From: Phragmitibacter flavus
Lineage (GTDB): Bacteria; Verrucomicrobiota; Verrucomicrobiia; Verrucomicrobiales; Verrucomicrobiaceae
Length of the DNA: 64,000 nt
Assembly (NCBI RefSeq): GCF_005780165.1
Contig: NZ_VAUV01000017.1
Coordinates: 62,001-126,000, forward strand
Direction of reading: 5' to 3'
The notes under the pieces were generated by a model. The model was not told the origin of the DNA and made no database searches. It saw only the letters and a program-made list of their open reading frames with translations. Below are positions 16,071 through 25,653 of this stretch, in pieces (within the stretch, counting starts at the first letter, position 1; each line of letters begins with the position of its first letter). A program made the position numbers and the translations under genes.

Positions 16071-17405
16071 ATGAAAGCCAAGCCCATCCGCGTCGCCATC
16101 CTGTCCCTGCTCCTCACGGTTCTTGGCATCGTTTCCATTTTCGCCGCCCCGCCTTCGCCCCCGCAATCCGCCCACCAACTGCTAGGCATCTGGAGGGCCC
16201 ACTTCAACCAAGACGCCTCCACCCTGGTGATCCAACTGCGAGACGGCAGCATCTACCTCGCCACCACTGCCACCGGCGACCTTCTTCCCACCGAACCTCC
16301 CCTCAGCACCATTCGCGGCACCGTCATTCCCAACACGGATGGCTCCCAATTTGCCGTCACCACCCCCACCCACCTGCAAGTCTTCGAATCCACCACCGGC
16401 AAGGCCCTCTCCCCCGCCCTCGCCATCGAAACCATTGAAGGCAATCCCACCCTCGTCTTCTCACCCGACGGCCGCTTCCTCGCCGCCCTCGACAGCCAGC
16501 ATCACGCCCACCTCTTCGACACCTCCAGTTGGAAAAAGCTCGCCACCTTTCCCCCCGCCGCCGAAGACACCTCCGCCGACCTCGAGTATCAATCTCCTCT
16601 GCTCTTCAGCAGCAACAGCCAACGCCTCTATTTTCTCAGCCACACCGGACACGTTCAGCCCATCGACACCAAAACCTGGAAACCGCACGGGCCCGTCCTT
16701 GAACATCCAAACCCCGACGGCTATATCTTCGGCCAGAGCCTCAGCCCCGATGACACCCAGTTCATCACCTTCGACGGACCCGGCGAAAACGGCCCAAAAG
16801 GCCAGCTCCAACTCTGGAACCTGACCAACTCCAACCCCATCGGCTCCCCAGTCAGCGCTCAAAACGGCATCAGTGGAACCTTTCTCGATAATCCTTTCCG
16901 CCTCATCGTGACTCCTTCACGCGGAACCGCCACCGTCCGCGAACTTCCCTCCTTCCAGACCCTCTTCTCCCTCCCCGCCCATGACGACGTCGACGGAACC
17001 AAAGTCCAGCCCACCCCAGACGGCAAATTTCTGATCACTTCAGGAAGCGACACTACCCTGCGCCTCATGGACGCCAAAACGGGAACCCAAAAATCCTCCA
17101 TCGTCCTCCCTGACCGACCCAGCACCCTCCTCATCGAGCCCGACTCCAAACATCTGCTCACCGCATCCACCGAACTCATTCAAAACGATCAATCTCAAAC
17201 CTGGAGCACCATCCTCACTCGCCTCTCCATTCCCGAACTCCAATCGCAAGCCACCTTTAAAATCGCCTCCTACATCGGCCTCCCCATCCTTTCTACCCAA
17301 GGCAACCACTTCATCATCATCGAAGGCAGCACCGAAGAAGAACGCCTCCTCATCCTCGACACTCAAACCTTGGCCCCCCTCCCATGGTGCGCCAATGCCA
17401 GGTAG
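16071..17405 (+). CDS. Exported WD40-like repeat protein
   Basis: A 444-residue protein with a signal peptide (IRVAILSLLLTVLGIVSIFAA) cut near residue 26. The mature part has repeating beta-propeller blades marked by PDGRFLAALD, SSNSQRLYFLSHTGHVQPIDTKTW, SPDDTQFITFDG, LQLWNL and TPDGKFLITSGSDTTLRLMDAKTG. The last of these is a clear WD-type blade. No enzymatic domain is present. It probably acts in the periplasm or outside the cell as a binding scaffold. ATG 16071 is chosen over an upstream in-frame start because it begins the signal peptide. It is divergent from the channel gene and 48 bp ahead of the FAH gene. Confidence 0.8.
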   Translation: MKAKPIRVAILSLLLTVLGIVSIFAAPPSPPQSAHQLLGIWRAHFNQDASTLVIQLRDGSIYLATTATGDLLPTEPPLSTIRGTVIPNTDGSQFAVTTPTHLQVFESTTGKALSPALAIETIEGNPTLVFSPDGRFLAALDSQHHAHLFDTSSWKKLATFPPAAEDTSADLEYQSPLLFSSNSQRLYFLSHTGHVQPIDTKTWKPHGPVLEHPNPDGYIFGQSLSPDDTQFITFDGPGENGPKGQLQLWNLTNSNPIGSPVSAQNGISGTFLDNPFRLIVTPSRGTATVRELPSFQTLFSLPAHDDVDGTKVQPTPDGKFLITSGSDTTLRLMDAKTGTQKSSIVLPDRPSTLLIEPDSKHLLTASTELIQNDQSQTWSTILTRLSIPELQSQATFKIASYIGLPILSTQGNHFIIIEGSTEEERLLILDTQTLAPLPWCANAR

Positions 17406-17453
17406 CAATCCCGTTAATCCTGTTTAAGTTAAATTGTCTGCCACGTTCCCAAC

Positions 17454-18254
17454 ATGAAAATCATCCGCTTCCTCGATTCCCTCGACCTCATCCGCCACGG
17501 CGTCCTCCAAGAAGATGGCAGCGCCGTCCTCCTCGAAGGCGACCTCTACGGCGAATACCGCGCCTCCGAAACCCGCGCCGAAATTAAAAAACTGCTCGCC
17601 CCCATCTCTCCAGTCAGCATTCCCTGCATCGGACTCAACTACCTCAAACACGCCGCCGAAACCAACGCCCCCATCCCGCAATGGCCCGTGCTTTTTCATA
17701 AACCCATCACCGCCACCCAGTCTCCCGGCGGCCCCATCCAGATCCCCACCCATCTCGCCAGCGACCAGGTCGACTTCGAAGCCGAACTCGCCGTCGTCAT
17801 CGGCAAGACCTGCAAAAACGTCAGCAAAGCCGACGCACTCTCCTACGTCCTCGGCTACACCTGCGCCAACGACATCAGCGCCCGCGACTGGCAAAAAGCC
17901 CGCGGAGGCAGCCAATGGTGCCGCGGCAAATCCTTCGACACCTTTTGCCCGCTCGGACCCCACCTCGTCACCGCCGACGAAATCCCCAATCCCAACGCCC
18001 TGCGCATTCAAACCATCCTCAACGGCGAAGTGATGCAGGACTCCAACACCGCCGACATGATCTTCGACATCCCCACGTTGATCGAGTTCCTCAGCGGCAG
18101 CACCACCCTACTTCCCGGCACCGTGATATTAACCGGCACCCCCTCCGGCGTCGGCATGGCCCGCACCCCGCAAGTCTGGCTCAAACCAGGCGACAATGTC
18201 ATCATCGAAATCGAATCCATCGGCCAGCTCAGCAACCCGGTGGAGAAGGAGTAA
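17454..18254 (+). CDS. Fumarylacetoacetate hydrolase family protein
   Basis: A 266-residue member of the FAH superfamily, which act as hydrolases, decarboxylases or isomerases on 2-oxo acid derivatives. The metal site is visible as Glu109-x-Glu111 in [12 protein letters not shown] and Asp140 in [11 protein letters not shown]. Other hallmarks are [23 protein letters not shown], and the C-terminal [15 protein letters not shown]. The length and order fit acylpyruvase-like members. The substrate cannot be told from sequence. The gene is followed after 11 bp by a PhyH-like dioxygenase, so the pair is likely an operon in a small-molecule catabolic route. Confidence 0.9.
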   Translation: MKIIRFLDSLDLIRHGVLQEDGSAVLLEGDLYGEYRASETRAEIKKLLAPISPVSIPCIGLNYLKHAAETNAPIPQWPVLFHKPITATQSPGGPIQIPTHLASDQVDFEAELAVVIGKTCKNVSKADALSYVLGYTCANDISARDWQKARGGSQWCRGKSFDTFCPLGPHLVTADEIPNPNALRIQTILNGEVMQDSNTADMIFDIPTLIEFLSGSTTLLPGTVILTGTPSGVGMARTPQVWLKPGDNVIIEIESIGQLSNPVEKE

Positions 18255-18265
18255 ATCGCTCAACC

Positions 18266-18931
18266 ATGCAGCACTCAATTGATCAACACGGGTTCACCAT
18301 CACCAAAGACGTGGTCGATTCGAACGCCGTCGCTGATCTGCTGCAAACCTTGGGCCCCGTCTCAGGAGCCGGTAGACGCGCCCTGCTTTCCCATCCGCAG
18401 ATCTCGGCCTTTGCTCACTCATCGACCATCCTCGCCTTGGTTCGTCCCTACCTTCCGGAACCTCCAATCCCCGTCCGGGCCATCTATTTCGACAAGACCC
18501 CCGAGACCAATTGGGGGGTCACATGGCATCAAGACCTCACCCTGGCATTAAAAGAACCCATCGAAACTCCCGGCTTTGGTCCCTGGAGCATCAAGGACGG
18601 CATTCCTCACGTTCAGCCACCCGCCTTCCTCTTGACGCAAATGCTCACCCTTCGATTGCACCTCGACGAAGCCGATGAAAGCAATGGAGCGTTAAAAGTC
18701 CTTCCCGGTTCACACCAATCAGGCCGACTTTCATCCGCCGAAATCCAAGATGTTCGCACCAAGCTCATTGAAACCTTGTGCAGCGCCCGGGCAGGTGACG
18801 CGCTTTTAATGCGCCCCCTCCTGCTTCACTCATCAAGCCGCTCCATCAGCGACAAACACCGGCGCATTCTCCATATCGAATACGCCGGGTTCCATCTCCC
18901 CAACGGCCTCTCCTGGCACCAAGCCGCTTAA
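18266..18931 (+). CDS. Phytanoyl-CoA dioxygenase (PhyH) family protein
   Basis: A 221-residue Fe(II)/2-oxoglutarate dioxygenase-like protein. The iron ligands are His88-x-Asp90 (WHQDLTL) and His188 (LLLHSSSRS), and an arginine for 2-oxoglutarate follows (Arg199 or Arg200 in HRRILHIEY). A middle stretch ESNGALKVLPGSHQSG is typical of PhyH proteins. The ATG at 18266 lies 11 bp after the FAH stop; longer in-frame readings upstream only overlap that gene in another frame. The substrate is unknown. The 3' end overlaps the convergent VOC gene by four bases. Confidence 0.88.
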   Translation: MQHSIDQHGFTITKDVVDSNAVADLLQTLGPVSGAGRRALLSHPQISAFAHSSTILALVRPYLPEPPIPVRAIYFDKTPETNWGVTWHQDLTLALKEPIETPGFGPWSIKDGIPHVQPPAFLLTQMLTLRLHLDEADESNGALKVLPGSHQSGRLSSAEIQDVRTKLIETLCSARAGDALLMRPLLLHSSSRSISDKHRRILHIEYAGFHLPNGLSWHQAA

Positions 18932-19293
18932 ACTTCCTCAACCGAAGTCCCGAAAGTTAAAAGATTCCCATCCTTGTCCTTGATCTGGAAATCTCTCATT
19001 CCGTAGGGATAGGTATTCAAAGGGGAAGTCACCTCGGCACCCCGGGAAATGATCTTGGCATAATAGCCATCGACCTCATCACAGAACACATAAACCGCGC
19101 CCTTGCCCAGTCGCTCTTCCCCTTCTTCGGACGAGCACAAATGGAAAATTACCTCACCGTATTTCACTCCCGCATAATACGGCGGATCGCCATACACAAA
19201 GTCTTCGGAAAACCCGAGGACATCGATATAGAACGAAAGCGCCTCTTGCAGATCCTTGACCTGCAAAATGGGAGAAGCACATGTCGTCTGCAT
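18928..19293 (-). CDS. VOC (glyoxalase/bleomycin resistance-like) family protein
   Basis: A 121-residue protein with two paired beta-alpha-beta-beta-beta modules. The first is PILQVKDLQEALSFYIDVLGFSEDFVYGDPPYYAGVKYGEVIFHLCSSE and the second ends with PYGMRDFQIKDKDGNLLTFGTSVEE. The last block with Asp-Phe...Asp-x-Asp-Gly-Asn is the usual VOC tail. It may bind a metal and a small substrate or a drug. The gene converges on the PhyH gene with a four-base overlap and lies 21 bp after the large heme protein gene on the same strand, so it may be the last gene of that unit. Confidence 0.88.
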   Translation of the reverse strand: MQTTCASPILQVKDLQEALSFYIDVLGFSEDFVYGDPPYYAGVKYGEVIFHLCSSEEGEERLGKGAVYVFCDEVDGYYAKIISRGAEVTSPLNTYPYGMRDFQIKDKDGNLLTFGTSVEEV

Positions 19294-19314
19294 CGGACAT
19301 TTTCCCTTCGACTT

Positions 19315-22032
19315 CTACTTGATCTCTTCCGACTGCAAATACGCCACGATATCCGCCAGCTTCTGCGCATCCAGTCCCATCATTTCTGCGGAAAGCATCA
19401 ACGACCGGTCCATCTTCTTCATCTGCTTGATGCGCTCGCGCGGCACCGTCTGCGTCAGGCCGCCCATGCTACGGATGATCACTGGATTGCCCGTGCTCAA
19501 CACCATCCCTTCGATCACCAATCCATCCTTGGTTTCAATACGTTGCCCCTCATAACCATGCGCAATGTCCGCCGAGGGCGCAATGATCGCCCCCAGCACC
19601 ACTTCACTCGTTTGCGTCTTGCCAAACATGGTCAAATCCGGTCCGAAATCGATGCCCTGACTGCCCACTTTGTGGCAGCCATAACAAACCGCCACCGCCG
19701 CCATCCCGGCCTTGGCATCGCCCTTGAGCTTTTGAATGTCGGCCACCGCAGGCAAAGTCGAAGCCGTTTTCGGCGGCTCAGGCGTGACAAAACTGGTCAA
19801 CGTGACCGTCGCCGGATCATACAAACCCCGCGACTTCAGCGCCGCATCAATGCCGAAGTCTTTCCAGTCATTGCCCTTGCGATTGAACAACCACCACATC
19901 GCCTCGGCCTTCCAGCGAAATCCCTCCGCCGCCGCCAGTTCGATCATCGCATCCGCCGCCTGCTGCGTAGGCACAAACGCGATCGCATCCATCATCAGCT
20001 TGTTCTGTGCCGGCGTCAGGCTCGATGCCAAAGCACGCTTCTTGAAATCGCCCACCGACTCCGGTTGATGCAAACGCCAGGCCAGCCACGCATACGGCTC
20101 CGACCACTTCAAAGCCTCCGTCCCCATCGCCTTGCTCACCGCTTGAAACATCGCCTTCTCCTTGCCAAAACAACCCGTGCCAAAAGCCTCAAGATACGAA
20201 CGGTCACGACCATCAAAGCCCCTCGCCACCTTCAATAAAATATCGCGGCTCTGCTCCACCGGCACGTTCCTCATCGTCAACGCCACTTCACGACGCACCG
20301 CAGGCGAAGAATCCGACGCCATCCGCGCGGCCATGCTCACCACCTGATGCCCCGCACGACGCAACGCGCGATAAGCCACCAAGCGCTTGGACTCATCCTT
20401 CGACTCCAGCAACGGCGTCACCTTCGCAACCCCCTCATTCCCCATCTGCGCCAGCAACCACACCGCCCGCGCTGCGATGTAAGAATTCCTGTCCGACAAC
20501 AACGCCGATACTGCCGGCACCGCCTTGGCCCCTTGCTCCTTCAGCTTCACAAAACCCGCATGCCGCACGTTCACCGCCGGACTCTGCAACGCCAGCAACT
20601 GACCTTCTGTGCTTTGCAAATCCACCTTCGGAACCGTTGACTTGAACCCTTTCGGCGCAATCCGGTAAATCGTGCCTGAAGTCGAATCATCGAGATCCGC
20701 ATGGCCACCCACCCTTGGATCAAACCAGTCTGCCACATAGATCGCCCCATCAGGTCCCACCGTCACATCCGACGGACGGAACAATGTCTGCACCTCATGG
20801 TTCACGCTGTTGTTCCCACCGAGGAAATCCGATCCCGCGAATTTCTTTTCTTTGTTGGAAGTCAGAAAGTCAAACCTCTCCAGCTTCATCCCCGCCCCGT
20901 CAGGCTTCGGCAGATAACCAAACACCACATTGCGACCCGCTTCACAGGCCAGCAACAACCCGTTCCATTTGTCGCCCAATGCCCCGTTCTCATAATACCC
21001 CACTCCCGTCGGCGAACCGCCCCCATACACATCGCCCGCCGGCATGCTGCCCGGATCTTCCTGCCGCCACTGCGCCACCGCCGTCGGCTGACCTGGACGT
21101 TGATCATTGCGCCATGAACGTTTGCCATCCAACGACGCAAACCCCGCATTTCCATACTCCATCATCAACGAGACCCGGCATGCCGGAGGATCATCGTTGT
21201 CACTCTGATACACATCGCCGAACGACGTCACGATCTGCTCATAACTGTTGCGAAAGTTGTGCCCGATGATGTCGACCGCCGTGCCATCGGGATTCATCCG
21301 CGCCGCAAAGCCGCTGATCCACACACTGCCATCATCACTCTTCATCCCCGCGATCTCGGTATTGTCCGCCACCTGGGTGGTTCCCGGTTTGTGATTGTAA
21401 GGGCTGCCAATGGAAAACTTTTTACCTGACTTGTCCTCAAACTGCGCCCCGGTATTCCCTTGGTTCCAATACCACAACCCATCCGGACCCGCCGTCACTG
21501 AATGCAGGCTGTGGTCATGCTGACGCCCGTTAAACCCGGTCAGCAACACCTCCCGCTTGTCCACCGCAGGATCAAACTTCGCATCGCGATTCACATCCGT
21601 ATAAACTAAAAGATTCGGTGGTTGCGAGACCACCACCTTGTTGTCAAACACCGCCACCCCCAGCGGAGCCTGCAATTCCGGGTCCTGCACAAAGACGGAA
21701 CTTTTGTCCGCCACCCCATCTCCATCGGAATCCTCCAACACCATGATGCGATCCCCCTCAGGCCGGCGCGTGGCATGACTGCGATAATTCACCCCCTCCG
21801 CGATCCACATACGACCCTGCGCATCAAAATCCATGTTGGTCGGATTGCTGAACATGGGCGAAGCCGCCCACACCGTAACCTCAAGACCATCAGGAGCCGC
21901 AAAGAGCTCGGTCGGAACCAGCTTCGGAAGCGAAGGTGCAGATTCAGCCGCCTTTTTTTCGGAAGCCGCGACGGCAAGACCGAGTCCAAGCGATAAAATG
22001 ATGGCAGAGGAGGCAGAGACGAATACTTTCAT
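19315..22032 (-). CDS. PVC-type heme-binding CxxCH protein with beta-propeller dehydrogenase-like domain
   Basis: A 905-residue exported protein. The ATG at 22032 begins a signal peptide (MKVFVSASSAIILSLGLGLAVAA). Residues from about 40 to 430 are a propeller of the membrane-bound dehydrogenase type (PTNMDFDAQGRMWIAEGVNYR, DSDGDGVADKSSVF, HSLHSVTAGPDGLWYWNQG, VTVGPDGAIYVADWFDPRVGG). A HEAT-like helical region follows (about 480-650, HAGFVKLKEQGAKAVPAVSALLSDRNSYIAARAVWLLAQMG). The C-terminus has a cytochrome motif (CYGCHKVGSQG) and the family end block. Such proteins are abundant in Planctomycetota and Verrucomicrobiota, and are thought to oxidise sugars or sugar alcohols; the substrate is unproven. 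Confidence 0.88.
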   Translation of the reverse strand: MKVFVSASSAIILSLGLGLAVAASEKKAAESAPSLPKLVPTELFAAPDGLEVTVWAASPMFSNPTNMDFDAQGRMWIAEGVNYRSHATRRPEGDRIMVLEDSDGDGVADKSSVFVQDPELQAPLGVAVFDNKVVVSQPPNLLVYTDVNRDAKFDPAVDKREVLLTGFNGRQHDHSLHSVTAGPDGLWYWNQGNTGAQFEDKSGKKFSIGSPYNHKPGTTQVADNTEIAGMKSDDGSVWISGFAARMNPDGTAVDIIGHNFRNSYEQIVTSFGDVYQSDNDDPPACRVSLMMEYGNAGFASLDGKRSWRNDQRPGQPTAVAQWRQEDPGSMPAGDVYGGGSPTGVGYYENGALGDKWNGLLLACEAGRNVVFGYLPKPDGAGMKLERFDFLTSNKEKKFAGSDFLGGNNSVNHEVQTLFRPSDVTVGPDGAIYVADWFDPRVGGHADLDDSTSGTIYRIAPKGFKSTVPKVDLQSTEGQLLALQSPAVNVRHAGFVKLKEQGAKAVPAVSALLSDRNSYIAARAVWLLAQMGNEGVAKVTPLLESKDESKRLVAYRALRRAGHQVVSMAARMASDSSPAVRREVALTMRNVPVEQSRDILLKVARGFDGRDRSYLEAFGTGCFGKEKAMFQAVSKAMGTEALKWSEPYAWLAWRLHQPESVGDFKKRALASSLTPAQNKLMMDAIAFVPTQQAADAMIELAAAEGFRWKAEAMWWLFNRKGNDWKDFGIDAALKSRGLYDPATVTLTSFVTPEPPKTASTLPAVADIQKLKGDAKAGMAAVAVCYGCHKVGSQGIDFGPDLTMFGKTQTSEVVLGAIIAPSADIAHGYEGQRIETKDGLVIEGMVLSTGNPVIIRSMGGLTQTVPRERIKQMKKMDRSLMLSAEMMGLDAQKLADIVAYLQSEEIK

Positions 22033-22145
22033 GAATTGAGCGGATGCAATTACGGCAAATCCTAGCCGATTGTTTCCGCCAACTGCAAGCAACTTGATCA
22101 AATCCGCCACCCTAAATTGTTCTAGAACACCGCCAAATCCATCTC

Positions 22146-22676
22146 ATGCGCCACAACCCACTCGCCCTCCTCGCTTCACTCGCTCTCGCCACGCTTCTCG
22201 CCAGCTGCGCCTCCACCACAACCGCGCCCGTCGGTGCCCCGGTTACCTGGCCCAAGCAATCCTTCTCAACCGTCAAAGCCTACGCCTACCACTGCGACGC
22301 CGAACCCGGTCGCGATTTCATCCAACCCTCCGGTCGTTATCATGTCGGCATCCTCAAACCCGGCCCTGTCGAGCTTTCGCCCGATCAGGTCAAGGTCCTC
22401 CTCGCCGCCGCCACCGTTCCCCAACCCAAAAGCTGGCGAACCCCCTGTTACGTTCCCCATCACGCCTTCGTCTTCTTCGACGCCAACGGCAAACGCGTCG
22501 CCAATCTCGACATCTGCTTCACCTGCAACAAATACCGCGCCTTCCCCGGCGGAGTCGTTGAATACCCCGACATGCACCGACTCTACGCCCTCGTCCAGGA
22601 ACTCGGCCTCCCCACCGGCACCGGCAAATATTTTTATCGCGACCTCTACCATCAACAAGGCGGCCAGTTGCGCTAA
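22146..22676 (+). CDS. Predicted lipoprotein of unknown function
   Basis: A 176-residue protein with a lipoprotein signal: hydrophobic LALLASLALATLLAS followed by the lipobox LASC (Cys21). The mature part has four more cysteines, including HCDAEPG, PCYVPHHAFVFFDANGKRVANLDICFTCNKYRA. The ICFTCNKY stretch with CxxC and the VPHHAFVFFD strand resembles small lipoproteins that report on an input value, but I do not recognise a named family. It is divergent from the heme protein gene across 113 bp. It ends next to the convergent ArsC-like gene. Confidence 0.75.
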   Translation: MRHNPLALLASLALATLLASCASTTTAPVGAPVTWPKQSFSTVKAYAYHCDAEPGRDFIQPSGRYHVGILKPGPVELSPDQVKVLLAAATVPQPKSWRTPCYVPHHAFVFFDANGKRVANLDICFTCNKYRAFPGGVVEYPDMHRLYALVQELGLPTGTGKYFYRDLYHQQGGQLR

Positions 22677-23036
22677 TTAACTATCCAACACCTTCTCCCA
22701 CTCCGCCTCTTTGAACCCGTTCAGGTAAACCCCCGCCTCTTCATCAATCGCGAACGGCCTTTTCACCAGATTGCCATTCTCCGCCAGCAACTGCAGCGCC
22801 TCGTCCTCACTCATCCCCGGCAGTTTGTCCTTCATTCCCATCTCGCGGTAATCCATCCCCGAGGTGTTGAACAAGGCCCGCAATTCCCCGCGCGCACTCA
22901 ACATTCCCTTCAACTCAGCCACCGACGGCGGCGTCTCGCGAATCGCCCGTTCCTCGAACTCCACCCCGTTCGCCTCCAGCCACTTGATCGCATTTCGACA
23001 AGTCGAGCACCCTTTGTAAGCATACACCTTCAACAT
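22677..23036 (-). CDS. ArsC/Spx/YffB family thioredoxin-fold protein
   Basis: A 119-residue protein with the N-terminal redox motif CSTC (YKGCSTCRNAIKWLE), followed by RAIRETPPSVAELKGML and the ArsC tail block NGNLVKRPFAI. This pattern fits the YffB/Spx branch of the ArsC fold, used for arsenate reduction or stress regulation. The CxxC pair favours a reductase-like or Spx-like member; resistance genes for arsenic are not nearby. ATG 23036 is used; a longer frame upstream reads through a stretch containing an AGCCGACGTGAGGAGGCT repeat-like sequence and is unlikely to be coding. Confidence 0.85.
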   Translation of the reverse strand: MLKVYAYKGCSTCRNAIKWLEANGVEFEERAIRETPPSVAELKGMLSARGELRALFNTSGMDYREMGMKDKLPGMSEDEALQLLAENGNLVKRPFAIDEEAGVYLNGFKEAEWEKVLDS

Positions 23037-23148
23037 GAATCTCCTGTAGCAGCCGACGTGAGGAGGCTCAAACTTTTCATTCGCCATTCTCCCTATCGAC
23101 CAAATTTCCACTTGGCATCCACCCCAACCTGTTTCTCAATCGATCATC

Positions 23149-24834
23149 ATGCACGCACGCTACTCCCTAGGCCTCGATTTTGGCACCAACTCCTGCCGCT
23201 CCCTTCTTGTTGACATCGCCGACGGACGCGAAATCGGCACCTCCACCTTCAACTACCCCAGCGGCGACATGGGCATCCTCACCGATCCACGCGATCCCAA
23301 CGTCGCCCGCCAAAATCCCCAGGACCACCTGGACGGACTCCAATCCGTCGTCCTCGGCGCTCTTCAGCAAGCCCGCGACACCGTCCCCGACTTCGACCCC
23401 TCCCAGGTCATCGGCATCGGCATCGACACCACCGGCAGCACCCCCGTTTTCGTCAACGAACAAGGCATTCCCCTCGGGCTCCTCCCTCAATTCGCCGACA
23501 ACCTCAACGCCATGATCTGGCTGTGGAAAGACCACACCGCCCACGCCGAAGCTGCAGAAATCACCGCCCTCGGCAACCAGATCCGACCCAACATCATGGC
23601 CAAATGCGGCGGCATCTATTCTTCCGAATGGTTCTGGAGCAAAATCCTCCGACTCCGCCGCATCGACCCCGCCGTATTCGACGCCACCTTCAGCGTTTTG
23701 GAACACTGCGACTGGCTGCCCGCCGTCCTCATCGGCAGCACCGATCCCCTTACCGCCCCCCGCAGCGTCTGCTCCGCCGGACACAAAGCCATGTTCTCCA
23801 AAGAATGGGGCGGACTTCCCGGCAAAGAATTCCTCACCCAGCTCGATCCCGCCCTCGCCGACCTCCGCGACCGCCTTTACGACAGCGCCCAAACCGCTGA
23901 TCAAAAAGCCGGCGGCCTTTGTGCCGAATGGGCCCAGCGTCTCGGCCTCCCCGAAGGCACCGCCGTCGCCGTCGGAGCCATGGATGCCCACATGGGCGCC
24001 GTCGGAGCCGGCATCAAAGATGGAGCTCTCGTCAAAATCGTCGGCACCAGCACCTGCGACATCATGGTCACTCCCAACGACAAAACCCTCGCCGACATCC
24101 CCGGCGTCTGCGGCATCGTCGACGGTTCCGTCCTCAACGGCTACTACGGCATCGAGGCCGGCCAAAGCGCCGTCGGCGACATCTTCTTGTGGTTCGTCAA
24201 TCACTTCGTCCCCGAATCCTACGGCAGCACCAACAACGAAAAATTTGCCTCCATGGGCAAAGCCATCGCCGATCAAAAACCCGGTGCCAGCGGCCTCCTC
24301 GCCCTCGACTGGAACAACGGCAACCGCACCATCTTGGTCGACCCGCGCCTGACCGGACTGCTCATCGGCCAGACCCTCCACACCAAACCCCACGAAGTCT
24401 ACCGCGCCTACATCGAGGCCACCGCCTTTGGAGCCCTCACCATCATCAATCGAATCGAACAATACGGCGTCCCCATCAAGGAAGTCATCAACACCGGCGG
24501 CCTCTCCATCAAAAACGAAACCATGATGCAGATCTACGCCGACGTCATCAACCGCCCCATGAAAGTCAGCCGCAGCGAACAAACCTGCGCCCTCGGAGCC
24601 GCCATCTTCGGTGCCACCGCCGCCGGAGCCGACACCGTCGCCAACCTGCAAACCCGCATGACCGCCATCCGCGAAAAAGTCTACCACCCCATTTCCGAAA
24701 ACGTCGCCATCTACCAGCAACTTTACACTCTCTACAAATCCCTTCACGACGCCTTCGGCACCCCCGACTGGACCGGCAATCTCCACCACGTCATGAAACA
24801 ACTCATCAACCTCCGCGCCCAGCAGAGGCAATAG
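23149..24834 (+). CDS. araB: Ribulokinase
   Basis: A 561-residue FGGY-family kinase, phosphorylating L-ribulose to L-ribulose 5-phosphate with ATP. The N-terminal phosphate loop is GLDFGTNSCRSLLVD; the substrate region has GIDTTGSTPVFV and MAKCGGIYSSEW; the ATP domain shows AVGAMDAHMGAVGAG, KIVGTSTCDIM, and INTGGLSIKNETMMQIYADV, ending in GAAIFGATAAG. The length is as usual for AraB. The gene is followed by araD after 105 bp, with a nested hairpin between. No araA isomerase or araC regulator is in the window, so the pathway start must lie elsewhere or these genes serve another L-ribulose source. Confidence 0.93.
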   Translation: MHARYSLGLDFGTNSCRSLLVDIADGREIGTSTFNYPSGDMGILTDPRDPNVARQNPQDHLDGLQSVVLGALQQARDTVPDFDPSQVIGIGIDTTGSTPVFVNEQGIPLGLLPQFADNLNAMIWLWKDHTAHAEAAEITALGNQIRPNIMAKCGGIYSSEWFWSKILRLRRIDPAVFDATFSVLEHCDWLPAVLIGSTDPLTAPRSVCSAGHKAMFSKEWGGLPGKEFLTQLDPALADLRDRLYDSAQTADQKAGGLCAEWAQRLGLPEGTAVAVGAMDAHMGAVGAGIKDGALVKIVGTSTCDIMVTPNDKTLADIPGVCGIVDGSVLNGYYGIEAGQSAVGDIFLWFVNHFVPESYGSTNNEKFASMGKAIADQKPGASGLLALDWNNGNRTILVDPRLTGLLIGQTLHTKPHEVYRAYIEATAFGALTIINRIEQYGVPIKEVINTGGLSIKNETMMQIYADVINRPMKVSRSEQTCALGAAIFGATAAGADTVANLQTRMTAIREKVYHPISENVAIYQQLYTLYKSLHDAFGTPDWTGNLHHVMKQLINLRAQQRQ

Positions 24835-24860
24835 AGTTGATGGTTGATAGTTGATAGTGA

Positions 24861-24905
24861 ATGGTCTGAAAAAGGGACCGCGAAGTTTCACTTCGCTCAG
24901 ACCAT
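24861..24905. promoter_or_regulatory. Nested inverted repeat between araB and araD
   Basis: An outer pair, ATGGTCTGA (24861-24869) and TCAGACCAT (24897-24905), encloses an inner 7-bp stem GCGAAGT-TTC-ACTTCGC (24880-24896) with a three-base loop. It may act as an RNA hairpin that attenuates or protects the araB-araD transcript, or it may be another copy of the dispersed palindrome class. Confidence 0.55.
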
Positions 24906-24939
24906 CAACCTTCCACCGTCTACCAATCACCTTCCCCAG

Positions 24940-25653
24940 ATGCTCTCCACCCTCAAACAACAAGTCTGCGACGCCAACCGCGCCCTTGAAACCAGCGGTC
25001 TCGTCAAACTGACTTGGGGCAACGTCAGCGGCATCGACCGAACCTCCGGCCTATGGTGCATCAAACCCAGCGGCATCCCCTACGCCGACCTTACCCCCGA
25101 TCACCTCGTCGTCCTCGATCTCGACGGCAACATCACCGATCACGGCAGCCAGTTGCGTCCATCCTCCGACACCAAAACCCATCTCCATCTCTACCAAAAC
25201 TTCCCCACCATCGGCGGCATCACCCACACCCACTCCCCATACGCCACCGCCTTTGCCCAGGCCGGTCGTGAACTCCCCTGCCTAGGCACCACCCATGCCG
25301 ACCATTTCTTCGGCACCGTCCCCCTCGCCCGCCCTCTCACTCCTGAAGAAATCGAAGCCGACTACGAACTCCACACCGGCGTCAGCATTGTCGAACGTTT
25401 CCGCGAACTCAACCTCAACCCCCTCGAAACCCCCGCCATCCTCCTTTCCCACCACGCCCCCTTCACTTGGGGCAAAACTCCCGCCGCCGGTCTCGACAAC
25501 AGCACCGCCCTCGAAGTCTGCGCCCAGATGGCCATCCACACCCTCGCCCTCAACCCCTCGGCCACCACCATCCCCGCCCACATCCTCAACAAACACCACT
25601 CCCGCAAACACGGCCCCGACGCCTACTACGGTCAAAAAGATTGCGCAAAGTAG
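24940..25653 (+). CDS. araD: L-ribulose-5-phosphate 4-epimerase
   Basis: A 237-residue class II aldolase-fold enzyme converting L-ribulose 5-phosphate to D-xylulose 5-phosphate. Family landmarks are LTWGNVSGIDR (substrate site), KPSGIPY, the metal motif in GITHTHSPYATAFAQAGRELPCLGTTHADHF, and a third metal histidine in LLSHHAPFTWG. The ATG at 24940 begins directly before the conserved N-terminal helix; the longer in-frame reading starts inside the hairpin region. Its stop codon (25651-25653) lies inside the left arm of a repeat element. It forms an operon with araB. Confidence 0.92.
   Translation: MLSTLKQQVCDANRALETSGLVKLTWGNVSGIDRTSGLWCIKPSGIPYADLTPDHLVVLDLDGNITDHGSQLRPSSDTKTHLHLYQNFPTIGGITHTHSPYATAFAQAGRELPCLGTTHADHFFGTVPLARPLTPEEIEADYELHTGVSIVERFRELNLNPLETPAILLSHHAPFTWGKTPAAGLDNSTALEVCAQMAIHTLALNPSATTIPAHILNKHHSRKHGPDAYYGQKDCAK

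Noticed and set aside
23041-23111. N-terminal extension of the ArsC-like protein
   Set aside because: The extension lies over a repeat-like sequence with AGCCGACGTGAGGAGGCT and precedes the conserved fold start.
23167-24963. 598-residue minus-strand frame opposite araB
   Set aside because: Same kind of shadow; araB motifs are complete on the plus strand.
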